A stretch of 64,000 bases of DNA from Ecdyonurus torrentis (Eukaryota > Arthropoda > Insecta > Ephemeroptera > Heptageniidae): positions 26,847,743-26,911,742 of the forward strand of contig OX439132.1 of assembly GCA_949318235.1 (NCBI GenBank). Direction: 5' to 3'. The notes under the pieces are model-generated. The model worked only from the letters and a program-made list of their open reading frames with translations, was not told the origin of the DNA and searched no databases. The position numbers and the translations under genes are program-made. Positions 47,634 through 60,250 of the stretch are shown piece after piece; positions within the stretch are counted from its first letter, which is position 1, and each line of letters opens with the position of its first letter.

Positions 47634-47777
47634 CTTTCTTTAGAAAATGGTGAACATGTCATCTTCAGTAACAGCAGTGTTGCCAGCTTTAACCTTCACT
47701 AACGGAACTGCAGGTGTTCCGCGAGGTTCAACCTTGCAAAGCTGCTGTCACTTAAGTTGAACATTTTCTAAAGAAAG
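47634..47777. mobile_element. Hairpin MITE in the presumed 3'UTR of the 46.5-kb gene
   Basis: CTTTCTTTAGAAAATGGTGAAC at the left and GTTGAACATTTTCTAAAGAAAG at the right are inverted. The centre is a GC-richer loop. If the AATAAA at 48173 is used, the hairpin is transcribed in the 3'UTR. Confidence 0.7.
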
Positions 47778-50049
47778 CAGCATCACTTTGATGGGTAGAT
47801 TTCAAGAAGGCTGAGTGTACTTTCAACCCAAAAGAATTTTTATTTAGGTACTTGTTTTGTTGTTGAGTGATCACAATTGCTATTTAAATGAATGTTATTT
47901 GAGAAAGGTTTTCAACAGTACAAAAATAATTCAGTGTGAGTAGTGAGTACTTAGAATTTTCTAGGGACTTAATAAATAATTGTCTTTTTAGTACTGCATG
48001 TAAATTAGAAGATTTAAAAAAAATTATTGATACGTTGTGGTAAAGCAGTTGTAGATCTGAGACTATGTTTTTGTCAGCAGGTAAACCGTGTGACATTTTT
48101 TATGGTGATTTTTGTACTATTTACATCTTAATGAGAGTAAAATTTAATACCTGAATAACTCATTATGTAAGTAATAAAATTTGTATAAATATTTTAGCAG
48201 TAAAGAGGTACAGTTAAAATTACTTTTAATGTGATTGAAGTTTTTTGAACTGCAATGAAAAAATAAACATAAGTTTTTTTATTAAACAGGTTGTTGTATT
48301 ATTTTCTCCCATTGTGGTATTGTGGTACATATATAATATAATTTATATAAAAAATATTTTTTACAATATTGCATATATAGACTTATTATTTAGTGAACTG
48401 ATAAAATATGTGACAGCCAAACTCATTACGAGGGCTATAGAGATAATTCTGTGCTACGATTGTATTTATCTTCATGTAATAGTGTGTCAATTCATAAAAT
48501 ATGCCATATAATACCCTACCTACTGGATGTGTTGGAAATTAAGTTGAGGGAAACAATCAACTGTGAGATGATAGATAAATAAAAATGAAGATTAGATAGA
48601 AGACACGTAGATAGATTGGTAAAATTAGGGACAGCAGATGCCAGGTACCCTTGAGTGAGAGAGAATGATTTTTAATCTAGACAGAAACTGGATGCAGTTG
48701 AGTTAATATGTATATTGAACGCGGATTTGATACGAAGCCACAGTTTAAAATTATTAATTACAGTACAAAAATGAGGGAGGAAACGTTGCCGTTGATATTA
48801 ATTATTATTATTATTATTATTTTTAATTCTAAGTCTTTATTACCTATGTATAAAGAATCTTTGTATTTTATTAAATTTCAATTCAACTCTAATCTTTCTA
48901 TTAAACTTTAATTTTTTTATCATTATACTTATTACAGTATTGTATTGCTTTTAGTTTGTGTTAAGACCGTGAATAACACTTTGACTCCAACATAAATTAT
49001 CAGTAGAGATAAGAGTTATTATTACATACTCTAGAAACGAGACAACATGCAACCACCATTCTAGTGATAAATAACAACCAAAACTTGTACTCACAATATC
49101 AGCTCACAACGTCAGTGCTAGCACAACAATGACATTTTCAGTGGCGTCTGAAGAGCATCAAGACGGCATTTTGCTCTGCCGAGGTGACATAATTTCTGTT
49201 GGTTTGATAGTTTGTTTTTTTCTTTAGGTAGAGGCTACATATTGGCTGCAAATAATAAAGTTACATAAGTTAAATTGTAATAATGAATTTATCTGTATAC
49301 GAGTTTCATATAAGGCAATCAAAGCTGTGGTAAATATAATAATAATAAAAAAATGTCAAAAAATAAAATAATTCACCAATGTTTAAATGCTATTAAAAAT
49401 TATTCATGTTGCATGACAGAACAATTCTATCAATGATTTTTGTTATGTATTATGTACGTGAAATAAATTGACACTTATCCATGGTATAAAGGTTACATGA
49501 AAGGAGTTATTGCTTTCAAAAGTTGGGTGCTAAAAACTAAGAGCTAGCAAGCTTGCTCTGCGCTCGCAACACCTGCAATTTTGTTATTGGCTTCTTGTCT
49601 TACATTATAATGTTATGATTTACAACAATCTTACAAATATAATAGGCATTTACGTGTCATGCAGAAAGCTGCAGTTCTTGGCACAGCTAACATCGTGCGC
49701 AAAGTGCTTAGTTTGTGACCCCTCTGTATACCATCTGCAATTTCTGATATAATTGGTACTGGATTATTCTCACCTTCACCTTGAATCAAGTAGGATTCCG
49801 GTGTTGGTGTTACACAAGAAGAAAGAAAAGAACTCATAATAATAATAATAGTAACAGTAAAATTTACGAATGGCAAGAAGTCAATGAAAAGTTCTGCACA
49901 GCTTTTGCAAATACAGAGCTGGCTGAGAACTAAACTGAACTCAGATTTAAGCACATTTCTTTTGAAAGCAGCATATTTGATCATATAACCTTTAGGCTGG
50001 TAAGGTAAAGTGTACACTCAAAAAACAAATGTGTACAGTACCTTTGCAC

Positions 50050-50153
50050 GTACACTCCTTTCAAATAAATCTTACCAAAGCGTTTATTTCTCCAAATGTT
50101 AATTATATGGGGAAACTTAACGCAAGCGGCCAGATTTATTTGGGAGAAGTGTA
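50050..50153. mobile_element. Short palindromic MITE (family 2, copy 2)
   Basis: TACACTCCTTTCAAATAAAT at the left and ATTTATTTGGGAGAAGTGTA at the right. Same inner blocks as 20831-20940 (CTCCAAATGTTAA, GGGGAAACTT), in inverted order. Confidence 0.75.
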
Positions 50154-50202
50154 TGTATTCCCATATATGTATGCCATATTAAGAAACATAAAATGCTGTG
50201 GT

Positions 50203-50240
<38 letters not shown>

Positions 50241-51214
50241 CAGGGACACTTTTTAGGTTACAGTGAACATAAAAGAAATGCCACACTATTTACAGCATGA
50301 GCCTATAGAGTGATAATTTTTTATAGGCTTGGCGGACCCACCTGCACACAGGCCCTTTCATTTTCATTGCTGACAGAATGCCTACTTTTGATGTTAGTGG
50401 TCTGACATGATCATATAGTCATGTACGAGTGTGCCCCAGTGCAAAGAAACAAAAATCGACACTTCTTCCTCAGCAGCAATTATATAAGATGTATCTCTCC
50501 TATAGTGGCTTCACTTTTTGTGGTATTTAACTGTTTCATAAACGATGACATAAAATCCCTTTAATTCCCTGTAAACATAAAATAACATTGAACTTTTCTG
50601 AAAAACGGCACCTCTTTTTACCGGTACCATCAGGAGCCACCTTCCTACCCAACAGGTGTCTACAGTGTTGCCAGAGGTGTGAAATACGCACATAAAATCT
50701 AGTAAAATCCATTTAAAATTATAAATAAGGTAGTAAAATACGTTAAATAGTACATATTTGATGTGTTAAAAATCCATAAACTAAAATACAACAAATTAAG
50801 CTTTATTATAATCGATTTGTCCATGCGGTGTACATACATGAACCAACGGTGTGTGTACCTTTTTCAGGTTAATGTTCTTTTATATTAAATTTTACTTCTT
50901 TTTTTATCATGTATTGCATTGTAGAGCAAACAATTTTGGAACTCAATAATTAAATGCTTCATCTTACCTAATTTGTATGTTACTCTTGAAAAAAGCAATT
51001 ATTTATGATAAAATTTGACGATCTAGTGACTTTACAAGAAAGGTAACGAGTATTTTGTTTACGATCCAAAGCAGATCCAAAGTTTCAAATTTTGTTGCTG
51101 TAGAGAAGCGCCTCTGGTGGCAAGACGAGAAACTGACAGAATAACGCGCAAAAAAGTTTAATAGTTTTCCCAGTTCGCATCGGTTCACATAATATACAAA
51201 GTCAATACAAAGTA

Positions 51215-51493
51215 GGGTGGTTTATTCATTCAAGTTAAAGTCGACGTCATAAGTGAGTACTAAATATTGGCCAGTATAGGAAAATAGCACATTTTGCCAG
51301 TTTAAAAATACTTCGCAATTTTTTTGAGAGCATATGGATGCTGTTAGAAAAATATAATAATGACCCAAAAATTAGCTAATTTTCCAAAGAAAATAGCCAA
51401 CAACTATGTTTGTCCTATGCTGAAGCAATATGTTTTTTATTGCTCAAAAATAGCACCAAAAAGCACTCAGAATGACGTCATGCGTACACACCC
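51215..51493. mobile_element. Non-autonomous element (family 6, copy 1)
   Basis: Shares TTAAAGTCGACG, TAGGAAAATA, TTTAAAAATACT, TTTGTCCTATG and TGACGTCATG in order with 59955-60250. The ends GGGTGG and GTACACACCC are imperfect inverted repeats. Confidence 0.65.
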
Positions 51494-52736
51494 TATATCA
51501 ATATGTTTCTTAAAAATACAATGTATTATATAAGACAATGTAAATCATGTATGTTTTTTTTATTACTATTTTCCTTCCTCTTTCCTCCATTTCTTTTTAT
51601 TAAACGTTTAGGTGAAGAGACATAATAGAATAAATAAGTCAAATAAAATATAAATTCTTGTCAGTTACCGTTTATAAATTCATGCAAGTACGTCCGCAAA
51701 AGTAATATCTAAAATAATAAGTTTAAAAATAAATTACATATTTAGATTTTTTGTAAAGAACTATTGTACAGATTTTGAAAGAAATAGCTATAAACTTCAT
51801 ATCTATAATATGTTATATTCATTATGGAATTGTAAGTTAACATTAAAATCAAACTTATAAAAATTCATCTAAAATATATACATATACATATATTTAATAA
51901 TTTATTTTTTAAGTCAACCTATTACGTGAAAATAAGTTTATGAACTTTTTTTTTTTTTTTACTAATAGAATGGTAGTATCGTGTAAATAAATTATAATAT
52001 TTTACTATGATAGATGTAAATCACAATTACATAACCAATTATGTTCATTTAACAGAAATTCTTCAATCACACATTTTTATCCTATAATAAAACTACAACT
52101 TTGTACTCTATAGTTACTACACTATCAAAATAAGCTATCAATTAAAGTTACTTTAGTCTTGCAGGGGCAACGTGCTTGAAGGAACACAAATAACGCAGAG
52201 AAAATTCAAATATACTTGAACCACAATCTAAAAAATTTATTTTTAAAACATATTTCTTTTCCTGACACATTATCTATATAATCTTACATTGTCTTATATA
52301 ATAATCCCTACAGTATATATTCCATATTCACATCATATATATATATATACATTTTCTGTTTTTTATTATTATTATTATTACTATTATTTTTTGCATATTA
52401 TAAAAATATTGATAGCCTGTAATTATATTATTATTATGTGGAATTATATTCAGGCTCTTATTAGTCACCTGGTACTGACCTGGTATGACTATATATTGTC
52501 AGTTTAAATAGGACAGTTTTTTTTATCATGCCTCACGACTGACTAATTGCATTGATGTCTTACATTATATAAACAAATTTTTTAACTGGTTTTATTTATA
52601 AAATTTTATTGAAATTAAAATGAAAAAACATAAACATAATGATTCATAATTTTAGGCTCTTTTTATATTTAGAAACCTCGCGTCAGCACTTCAGGTTCTT
52701 GAACGTCCTATAACAGGGGTAAGGCACCAAGGCATG

Positions 52737-53618
52737 TCATTGTGGCGAGCGAACGCGGCGCGTAGCGCGACGGATTCGTTGAGGCCGCGATAGACTGAGT
52801 TGGTGGACTTGACTGATTGCTCTCTGAGGCTGGTGGAGTTGACTGATTGTCCTCTGAGGCTGGTAGACTTGACTGATTCCTCTCTGAGGCGGGTGGAGTT
52901 GACTGATTCCCCTCTGAGGCTGGTGGAGTTGACTGATTGCCCTCTGAGGCTGGTAGACTTGACTGATTGCCCTCTGAGGCTGGTGGAGTTGACTGATTGC
53001 CCTCTGAGGCTGGTGGAGTTGACTGATTGCCCTCTGAGGCTGGTGGAGTTGACTGATTGCCCTCTGAGGCTGGTGGAGTTGACTGATTGCCCTCTGAGGC
53101 TGGTGGACTTGAAGGATTCCTCTCTGAGGCTGGTGGACTTGACTGATTCCCCTCTGAGCCTGGTCGTGGACATGATTTCTTCCTCTATGGACTTGGTTAC
53201 TTCTTCTCTGTACTTGGTTACTTCCTCTCTGAGCCTGATTGTTACCTCTCCGAGCCTGTTGCGGCTGGCGAATGCGACGCGTAGCGCGACGTATTTGTCG
53301 TGGCTGCGATAGAAAGAACTGGTGAGCTTGACTGATTCCTGTCTGAGCCTGGTGGATTTGACTGATTCCTGTCTGAGCCTGAGAAGTTTCGCTCGGCTCT
53401 TCACTTATTTGACTATTTAACCTTGACCGTCCTGTGACTTCTAACGGTAGTAGTCTTAACTTCGACAGTGTGTACACTGCAAAACACGAAAGTAATAATG
53501 TTATTAACACACAGCATAAGATAGCCAACACTAACCAACACAAGGCAAATTTTTATTGTACTGAACATAGACAATATAATATAATATTACCCTGAGGAGA
53601 GTTCTTGGTCTGATCCAT
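52737..53618 (-). CDS. Repeat-rich putative membrane-anchored protein (30-bp minisatellite ORF)
   Basis: A long minus-strand frame (52737 to about 53543) starts with a hydrophobic stretch (LVLAILCCVLITLLLSCFAV), then a short linker (NSQISEEPSETSQ) and some twenty degenerate ten-residue repeats of the type QRAISQLHQP, with two basic segments (IRRATRRIRQPQ and IRRATRRVRSPQ). The frame has no ATG and is closed by TAA just upstream. An ATG at 53618 followed by MDQTKNSPQ can be joined by a 60-base GT-AG intron (53531-53590) to give 273 residues with a signal-anchor near residue 10. That model is inference. The 30-bp unit leaves four of six frames open, so part of the ORF length is a by-product of the repeat. 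Confidence 0.4.
52797..53160. repeat. 30-bp minisatellite, about 12 units in exact register
   Basis: The plus-strand unit is GAGGCTGGTGGAGTTGACTG followed by ATTGCCCTCT, with a few substitutions (GGAGTT/GGACTT/AGACTT; TGCCC/TCCCC/TCCTC) and no length changes over 360 bases. More diverged units continue to about 53390. The constant multiple-of-three length fits either coding constraint or recent array growth. Confidence 0.95.
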
Positions 53619-54606
53619 CTTTAATTCTCAGTCGCAATTCAGGAATGACTGTCAAACTGACAATAGTACGCAAAAAATACGCGCTGCTCTCGTGATGATC
53701 GTCTCGAGACGAACTGCAAAACTGTTTTCAAAACGTATAGTTCGTGTCATATATTTAGTAAATATAGCTTCAATATTTTAGGAACTTTTTGCTAAAAGAA
53801 AGCTATAAAAGACACACGGACAGTGCATTTTTTTTTAATCTTATATTAATAAAATCTATATACATATTTGGCTATTTTTATTGTTGTTATAATAATTTGT
53901 CAATTTTTTATTTAAAATTTTTGTGTAATATACATAAAGCAATACAAGTTTTGTTTTTTATAGCATTTGATAATTAGGGTTAAGAATTTTTTTAAATAGT
54001 ACCACAAAAGGATATATATAATTTATACAAGAAAGCGCACATAGTTTCTATCAGTTTAATATTTGTAATAAAAGAAAATAATACATCCATGCAGCGTCTA
54101 AAACTGCATATACGTATATTGCATTACGCATTGAACAATATAACTTTTAGCTCAGAATTAAAACAGTACCAAAGTTATATTACATCGAAATACTTTTTTA
54201 ATTTTTAAGATCACATACCTTCTAGATTGTATTATCAACAAGCGCTCTGCTTTTATTCTGAATATGGTCAGTCGATTATAATCAAACAAATTAACCCCCG
54301 TAAGCTGCGACGCTAACTAACTAGTTAAACCGTAGTTAAGTTGTTATTTTGATTGTTGCAACAATAAAAAAAAGATAACTAAGGTTTAACTAGAGGTTAC
54401 AGCTTACAGCCATTTAACCAGTAATTTTAAACAATAAGAACTGTGATGAACTTCAAATTTATGTCAGTATCAACAAATAGTAATTTCAAAAGGCATTGTT
54501 GGAAATATAAGTAAGATTTTTTTTTTTTTTTTTTTTTTTTGTAAACTTGGAAAGATTAGTGAAATATAATACAACAATCAAATTTTTTTCCTTTAAAGTA
54601 TATGTA

Positions 54607-54722
54607 CAGCTCTGGCCGAAAGTTTTAGAACGATTTGCACAGGCAACCATGTATGTTATCTATTTTTATGAGAAAGCGCTGCGGCCGCCACTGCCCCGTT
54701 CTTAAACTTTTGGCCAGAGCTG
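54607..54722. mobile_element. Tc1/mariner-type MITE (family 5, copy 2)
   Basis: CAGCTCTGGCCGAAAGTTTT at the left, AAACTTTTGGCCAGAGCTG at the right, flanked on both sides by TA, the expected duplication. The centre shares GCGGCCGCCACTGCCCCGTT with 45631-45752. Confidence 0.88.
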
Positions 54723-54900
54723 TACAAAAGAAAAAAAATCTAAAAGATCTCATAGTTTTTATTTCTTAATCTATACGTAAGATTTATAGATTTTTTTTAT
54801 TTACATAAAGTATAAACCATAATAAAACAACAACAATAATAATAATAATACAACATGAAAACATTAGCATTTACAACACAAAACACTTGATGCCCGGGAC

Positions 54901-55240
54901 TTATATATATAAATAACGTTAATTGGTTTCAAAACCCAACTGCAGCGCAGTAGCAGTGATCAGAAAATTTCGATTTATGCACCCCGCACAACATTTTCAT
55001 ACTAGTTTTTGCCTGTTTTTGTCGTCATAAACAGAAATATTCACGCAAATTGCATACTTTACAGATTTTTTACACTCCCTTGGGCCACATTAACATTCTT
55101 GTAAAAATTATCATCAGTTTTGTAGATCCCATTTTGTGTTAAAAGAACACGTTGTAAATTTCGTTTAAAGGTTAAATATTTTTTTTACCCCTAAATAGCT
55201 GAGAGGTGGTTTAAAAATGTTAGTTATGGCTTTAATGTTT
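54901..55240. repeat. Dispersed repeat (family 4, copy 2)
   Basis: Direct-orientation relative of 39706-39985, with many shared blocks from AAAACCCAACTG to TATGGCTTTAAT. Confidence 0.7.
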
Positions 55241-55660
55241 AGTTATTAAGTTTAAGGTTGGCAAAATCAATGCTTGTTGTAACTTTAATGTACAATTTTG
55301 GTATAAAATGCCGAATCAAATAAAAATATTACTATAATTTTAGTTATTTGTAAGATTTCTAATCTCCAAGATTATTTCTTTTTTAAATTTTCTAATTATC
55401 TGGAGTGTAAATGTGTCGTGTCACATAGTGATGAAAAAAATATCACATGGTAATTTAAATGCAACGAAGTTGTAAAAATAAAATTAAGAAAAATTACCAA
55501 ACTGGAAAGGTTCTTAACATTTTATAATAAAAAAAAAAGACTACACCGTAGATTTGACAGTAAAAAAAAAAGTATATTTCTTCCAAAGTCTGAGAAGAGC
55601 TCAGACGACGGTCTAGGAAGCTCGCGGAGAGTTCATTGCCGTTCTACCACTGTATTATCC

Positions 55661-55812
<152 letters not shown>

Positions 55813-56393
55813 TAGTGGTAACCTCTGCCTAGATCATGGTTCTACTTAAGGCGAGCCTGCCATGCCTAGTGTCCGTCTAACAGCAGCTGGATGATCATAC
55901 CGAAATACTCCCAACCAGGAACTCATATTTAAGTATCATTTCGATCACACGGAGTGAAAATTCTAAGACGTTAATTCTAGATATGATAATTATGTTATGA
56001 TAATATGTTAATTCTAGAATGATACTTTAGACGTTAATTTTCGGTGCCGCGTTACGCTCCGTTATGCTACATCTTCGAACACCGTACTCAAACACCCTGC
56101 GTACAACGACCGTAACTGGCCTTCTGATGTGTGCAGGCACAGAGGTAGACTCGCTCTCCGGGCTCAGAGACCACTGGCAAAGTTCATTACTCACTATTAC
56201 TTACTTGAGTGCTATATAGTCACATAGTATTGCCTAAAATGCAATGATAAATGTTCTTCTTTTTTCTTCCAATTAAAAAATACACATCTAAAGCTTATAC
56301 AGAAGTAAAAGAACTTTTTTTTTTAAATTTGTCTAACATTTCAAAAAAAAAAAAAAAAAAACTTACACTTTATTATTATGTTATATGATTATA

Positions 56394-56524
<131 letters not shown>

Positions 56525-56774
56525 GGTGTCTATAAAGTCCTTGAGGGTGTTTAGGCGTTAATAAAAGACATAAGGCTTAACATAAAATAAACTTTTTATA
56601 CATCAAATTGAAGCTTAGATTTTAACAATTTTGAAAAACTAAACGGTTTTAAAATCAAATAATTATTAACTCTTTTACAGGAGAAAAAGCAAAAAGTTAG
56701 GTTTTGTCAAAAAAAAAAAAAAATTATTTGCTGTTTTACGAGTTTTTTTTTTTTTTTTTTTTTTTGTTGAAACC

Positions 56775-57148
56775 TTGCAATATGGTATCTGTACGTGGGC
56801 ATGGTTTGTTGCACGACAGACTTCCAGATGAACCCCTAGCTTGCGCCACACATTATGGAGCATTTTCGGTGTGATGGACTTTATGGCGGCGGTGATATCC
56901 TCTGCTTCAGCTTTAGCACGTAGCACGCCAGTCACTGGTGTTTTTGAAATCGTAATCCTTGACGTAGCCTCAGAGGAAAAAATTGGAGGGAAGGGGGGGG
57001 GGGGGAGGCTGAGGTTAGGTGATATTGCGGCCCATGCCATAGGTCCATCTCGACAAAGCCATCTACCTGGAATTTTTTTATTCAGCGGGTCTCTGACATT
57101 ATGTGCCCAATGTGGTGGATCACTGTTTTTGTTCGAAGATGAGATCAT
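56775..57148 (-). pseudogene. Mariner-superfamily transposase remnant, C-terminal part
   Basis: The minus-strand frame has PPHWAHNVRDPLNKKIPGRW, then DGPMAWAAISPNLS, an interruption by a C run, and later ITAAIKSITPKMLHNVWRKL ending ATNHAHVQIP. These resemble the DDE region (PPH-A--VR--L---FPGRWIG, GPI-WP-RSPDL-P) and tail of mariner/IS630-type transposases. The segment carrying the third catalytic acidic residue is missing or scrambled. Confidence 0.7.
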
Positions 57149-57149
57149 G

Positions 57150-57450
57150 ACCCCACTATTCCAGCAAACTGGCTTTTTCGAGATGGACCTATGGCATGGG
57201 CCGCAATATCACCTAACCTCAGCCCCCCCCCCCCCCCTTCCCTCAGATTTTATTCCTAAGGGGATACTTTAAGGATTACGATTTCAAAAACACCAGTGAC
57301 TGGCGTGCTACGTGCTAAAGCTGAAGCAGAGGATATCACCGCCGCCATAAAGTCCATCACACCGAAAATGCTCCATAATGTGTGGCGCAAGCTAGGGGTT
57401 CATCTGGAAGTCTGTCGTGCAACAAACCATGCCCACGTACAGATACCATA
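57150..57450 (+). pseudogene. Second, inverted transposase remnant
   Basis: The plus strand repeats RDGPMAWAAISPNLS (near 57179-57223), a C run, then LRAKAEAEDITAAIKS and ITPKMLHNVWRKLGVHLEVC up to about 57445, almost identical to the minus-strand remnant. It lacks the PPHWAHNVRD block, so the duplication is partial. Confidence 0.7.
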
Positions 57451-57464
57451 TTGCAAGGTTTCAA

Positions 57465-57498
<34 letters not shown>

Positions 57499-57718
57499 GT
57501 AAAAAAAACGTAAAAAAGCAAAAAAAATTTTTTTGACAAAACCTAACTTTTTGCTTTTTTTCCTGTAAAAAAGTTAATAATTATTTGATTTTAAAACCGT
57601 TTATCTCTTCAAAATTGTAAAAATCTAAGCTTTAATTTGATGTATAAAAAGTTTATTTTATGTTAAGTCTTATGTCTTTTATTAACGCCTAAACACCCTC
57701 AAGGACTTTATAGACACC

Positions 57719-57721
<3 letters not shown>

Positions 57722-57763
<42 letters not shown>
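57722..57763. repeat. (TA)n microsatellite
   Basis: A TA run directly abutting the right end of the mariner-like element. Confidence 0.95.
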
Positions 57764-57767
<4 letters not shown>

Positions 57768-58012
57768 AAATTAGTAGCTGTAAATTCATATTTATTCATT
57801 ATGGAAAAAGATGTTAGTATTAAATTCAATCTTAAAAAATAGATCTGCATTAACATATATTTTAAAAGAGATAACATACTATTTAAGGGTGTAGGGGACC
57901 GTAAGTGGCAGCACAATAAAATTTCCATAAGAACAAGTCGGCCATATTGGAAAACAGATTATATTTTCCTATCTTAAATACTGTGCTGCCATATACGCTT
58001 CCTTCCTTCCTT

Positions 58013-58047
<35 letters not shown>

Positions 58048-58135
58048 CTAAAACGGTATTATAGTTATAGCTAGTGTAAATAAATTATAATATATTGTTA
58101 CATCGTCTTATTCTTATATGTGTCGTATGTTTTAA

Positions 58136-58640
58136 GGTGTTAGTGTTATCCTAGATGTAAATTACAGCAAAAGTGTCCATTATATCGCATTAATGCCAAA
58201 TTTCAGGTTAATTAAGTTTAAATTGTATTTATTGTATCACGTACAAAATTTCATAAGGATCTAACGATCAGGAGCTGAGTAAAAATAACATGGGTATAGC
58301 AGGAGATTCGAAAACGTCTATCTTATCCGATGTTAAATGAAATATTTTCCCTGCAATCCTTAGAACACTATGAAATTCGGTATGTGCATAATTTAAGCTA
58401 ATTTAAACTGATCCTGAAATTTTGATTGCTTTTTTACCGACACTTTTTGAGATAACAGAGTGCAAAGTTCTTCATATCATGCAATGAGAGGAGAGTAAAA
58501 GTGCCAGCCAATTACTAAGCTGGTGTGGCAGCCTCAGCCAGTCAGATTCAAATATGTTTTCGCGGTAGTCGAACATGAATGGAGGGAGACTAGACTTTAC
58601 TCACCTGTCTAGTACCTGTGTGCACATCTGAGATAACACC
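58136..58640. mobile_element. TTAA-flanked non-autonomous element
   Basis: TTAA at 58132-58135 and 58641-58644 bracket ends GGTGTTAGTGTTATC and GAGATAACACC (inverted, imperfect). No coding content recognised. Confidence 0.55.
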
Positions 58641-59106
58641 TTAATTAACATTAAATTCGCATAATAAAAACAGAACATTTTGATGAAAGAACAATATTAC
58701 TATCTTATTCATAATAAATGTATGTTAGAGAAGTATTCAAATTATTTATAAATAGTATACCTATATCCAAAACAAAAAACAGCTACATAAAAATCTGTTG
58801 AAAAAAGCGCTTTCCGTGTGAGAATTTGTACAGCGATCATCGTATTAAAAGAAAATATTTGTGTCAGAGATATGATGACACTGCATGTATTGTTATGTGG
58901 ATCTACATTTGGGCGAGGCAAAGTAGAGGTGTGTGTGCGAGTAAGTAAGTATGTGAGTGAGGTCAGCGTGCCCTGACCTTGGTTCACTCCTCCCTCCCTC
59001 ATCCACCCACACATCAGCATCAAAAGTGACATCATTTATGTGAAGCAATAAAAAGAACGCGTGCCTTGGAGAGGGGTGGTTTTAGGAAATAAATAATCCT
59101 TGTTGT

Positions 59107-59379
59107 GTACGTACAGTACAGAGCAGCAAAAATGTTAACAAAGGATATGCCGCTCCAATGAGGTATCTGGACAGAAATTGTCATCACTACAGCAAGGTGT
59201 GTCCACTGCCGCAATTCACCGCCTTCTTGTGCAGTCACTTGTCTATGAAACAACTAAAAGATGCATGCCTCCTGGACGGGCAGTCTCGTGCACACCTTCT
59301 CTCTCTTTTTGTTCTCGCTGCCTGTATCGAGAAAATATCATACACAAACAAACTGAACACAGCAAAATAACAACTCCAC

Positions 59380-59426
<47 letters not shown>

Positions 59427-59792
59427 CTCTCTGTCTAAAATTCATACCAATACTATATTATAGGAAAAACAGTGCGTGAGTGTGAGCGCACAACACGATC
59501 AACTAGGAGAGCGAGAGAGGTGGAGTTGATTTTTTGCTGTCTTCAGTTTGTTTGTGTATGATATTTTCTTGATACAGGCAGCGAGAACAAAAAGAGAGAG
59601 AAGGTGTGCACGAGACTGCCCATCCAGGAGGCATGCATCTTTTGGTTGTTTCATAGACAAGTGACTGCACAAGAAGGCGGTGAATTGCGGCAGTGGACAC
59701 ACCTTGCTGTAGTGATGACAGTAACTGTCCAGATACCTCATTGGAGCGGCATATCCTTTGTTAACATTTTTGCTGCTCTGTACTGTACGTAC
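59107..59792. repeat. Large near-perfect palindrome, about 280-base arms
   Basis: The left arm (59107 to about 59390) and right arm (about 59510 to 59792) are inverted copies with only scattered differences, from GTACGTACAGTACAGAGCAG at the outside to AACTCCACC at the inside. The spacer of about 120 bases is mostly a (CT)n tract. The arms are GC-richer than their surroundings and have no transposon-like terminal signature that I recognise. Confidence 0.85.
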
Positions 59793-59954
59793 ATATTTAT
59801 GCACAAATAAATTTAGAATATCCCAGAAAAACATTAAATATAAAATATGTATTAATTTAATATATTTATATAGCTATAACTTTTTATCTTATATTAGAGT
59901 AATATAGATTTTTATTTGGATGTTTGTTGTATGTTAAATTTGTATTATTATATA

Positions 59955-60250
59955 GGGTGTATGCATTCCATGTTAAAGTCGACGCGATGTTGGATCACTC
60001 AATAACATGGGCAGCATAGGAAAATAACTCATTTAGGCTGTTTAAAAATACTATGCAATATTTTTAACAGATGCTGTAATCATGTTGAATTATCTCAAGT
60101 ACATATGTGAGAAAAATAACAATAACAAAAAATTTACCGATTTCCCAAAGAATTTTGCATAAAACGAAGTTTGTCCTATGATCAGCGATGTTATTCACTA
60201 CTCCAGTATGGCCTCCAAGCACATTAAATATGACGTCATGTGGATACACC
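59955..60250. mobile_element. Non-autonomous element (family 6, copy 2)
   Basis: GGGTGTATGCATTCC at the left and TGTGGATACACC at the right are imperfect inverted ends within TATA-type flanks. Direct-orientation relative of 51215-51493. Confidence 0.65.

Larger units (their letters stand above)
47778..52736. other. Intergenic region with MITE copies
   Basis: Contains the palindromic MITE copy at 50050-50153, a family-6 element (51215-51493), a T run (about 50206-50240) and a GC-richer unexplained block (50330-50700). A minus-strand open frame at 49631-50017 is of doubtful meaning. Confidence 0.5.

Noticed and set aside
49142..49183. 42-base GC-richer segment between TTTTCAG and GAG|GTGACA, open for 14 codons
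   Set aside because: Too short, no neighbouring exons to join and no clear pyrimidine tract; likely chance.
49631..50017. Minus-strand 128-codon frame ending TRKCLLYL
   Set aside because: The N-terminal half is low-complexity and partly overlaps flanking repeat sequence. The C-terminal half looks more protein-like, but no acceptor, start context or family could be identified. Not strong enough to list as a gene.
52800..53312. Plus-strand 170-codon leucine-rich frame (LVELTDCPLR repeats) that looks like a leucine-rich-repeat protein
   Set aside because: It is the antisense of the 30-bp minisatellite. The unit is ten residues, too short for a leucine-rich repeat of 20-29, and it has no signal peptide or flanking caps. 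The minus frame with a hydrophobic segment is the better coding candidate.
52691..53404. Second minus-strand frame (SLRGQSVNST repeats, 237 codons)
   Set aside because: It is a shifted shadow of the same minisatellite, with no membrane segment or recognisable start.
59158..59834. Several 65-111 codon frames on both strands
   Set aside because: They are mirror images caused by the two arms of the palindrome, with no domain or start support.
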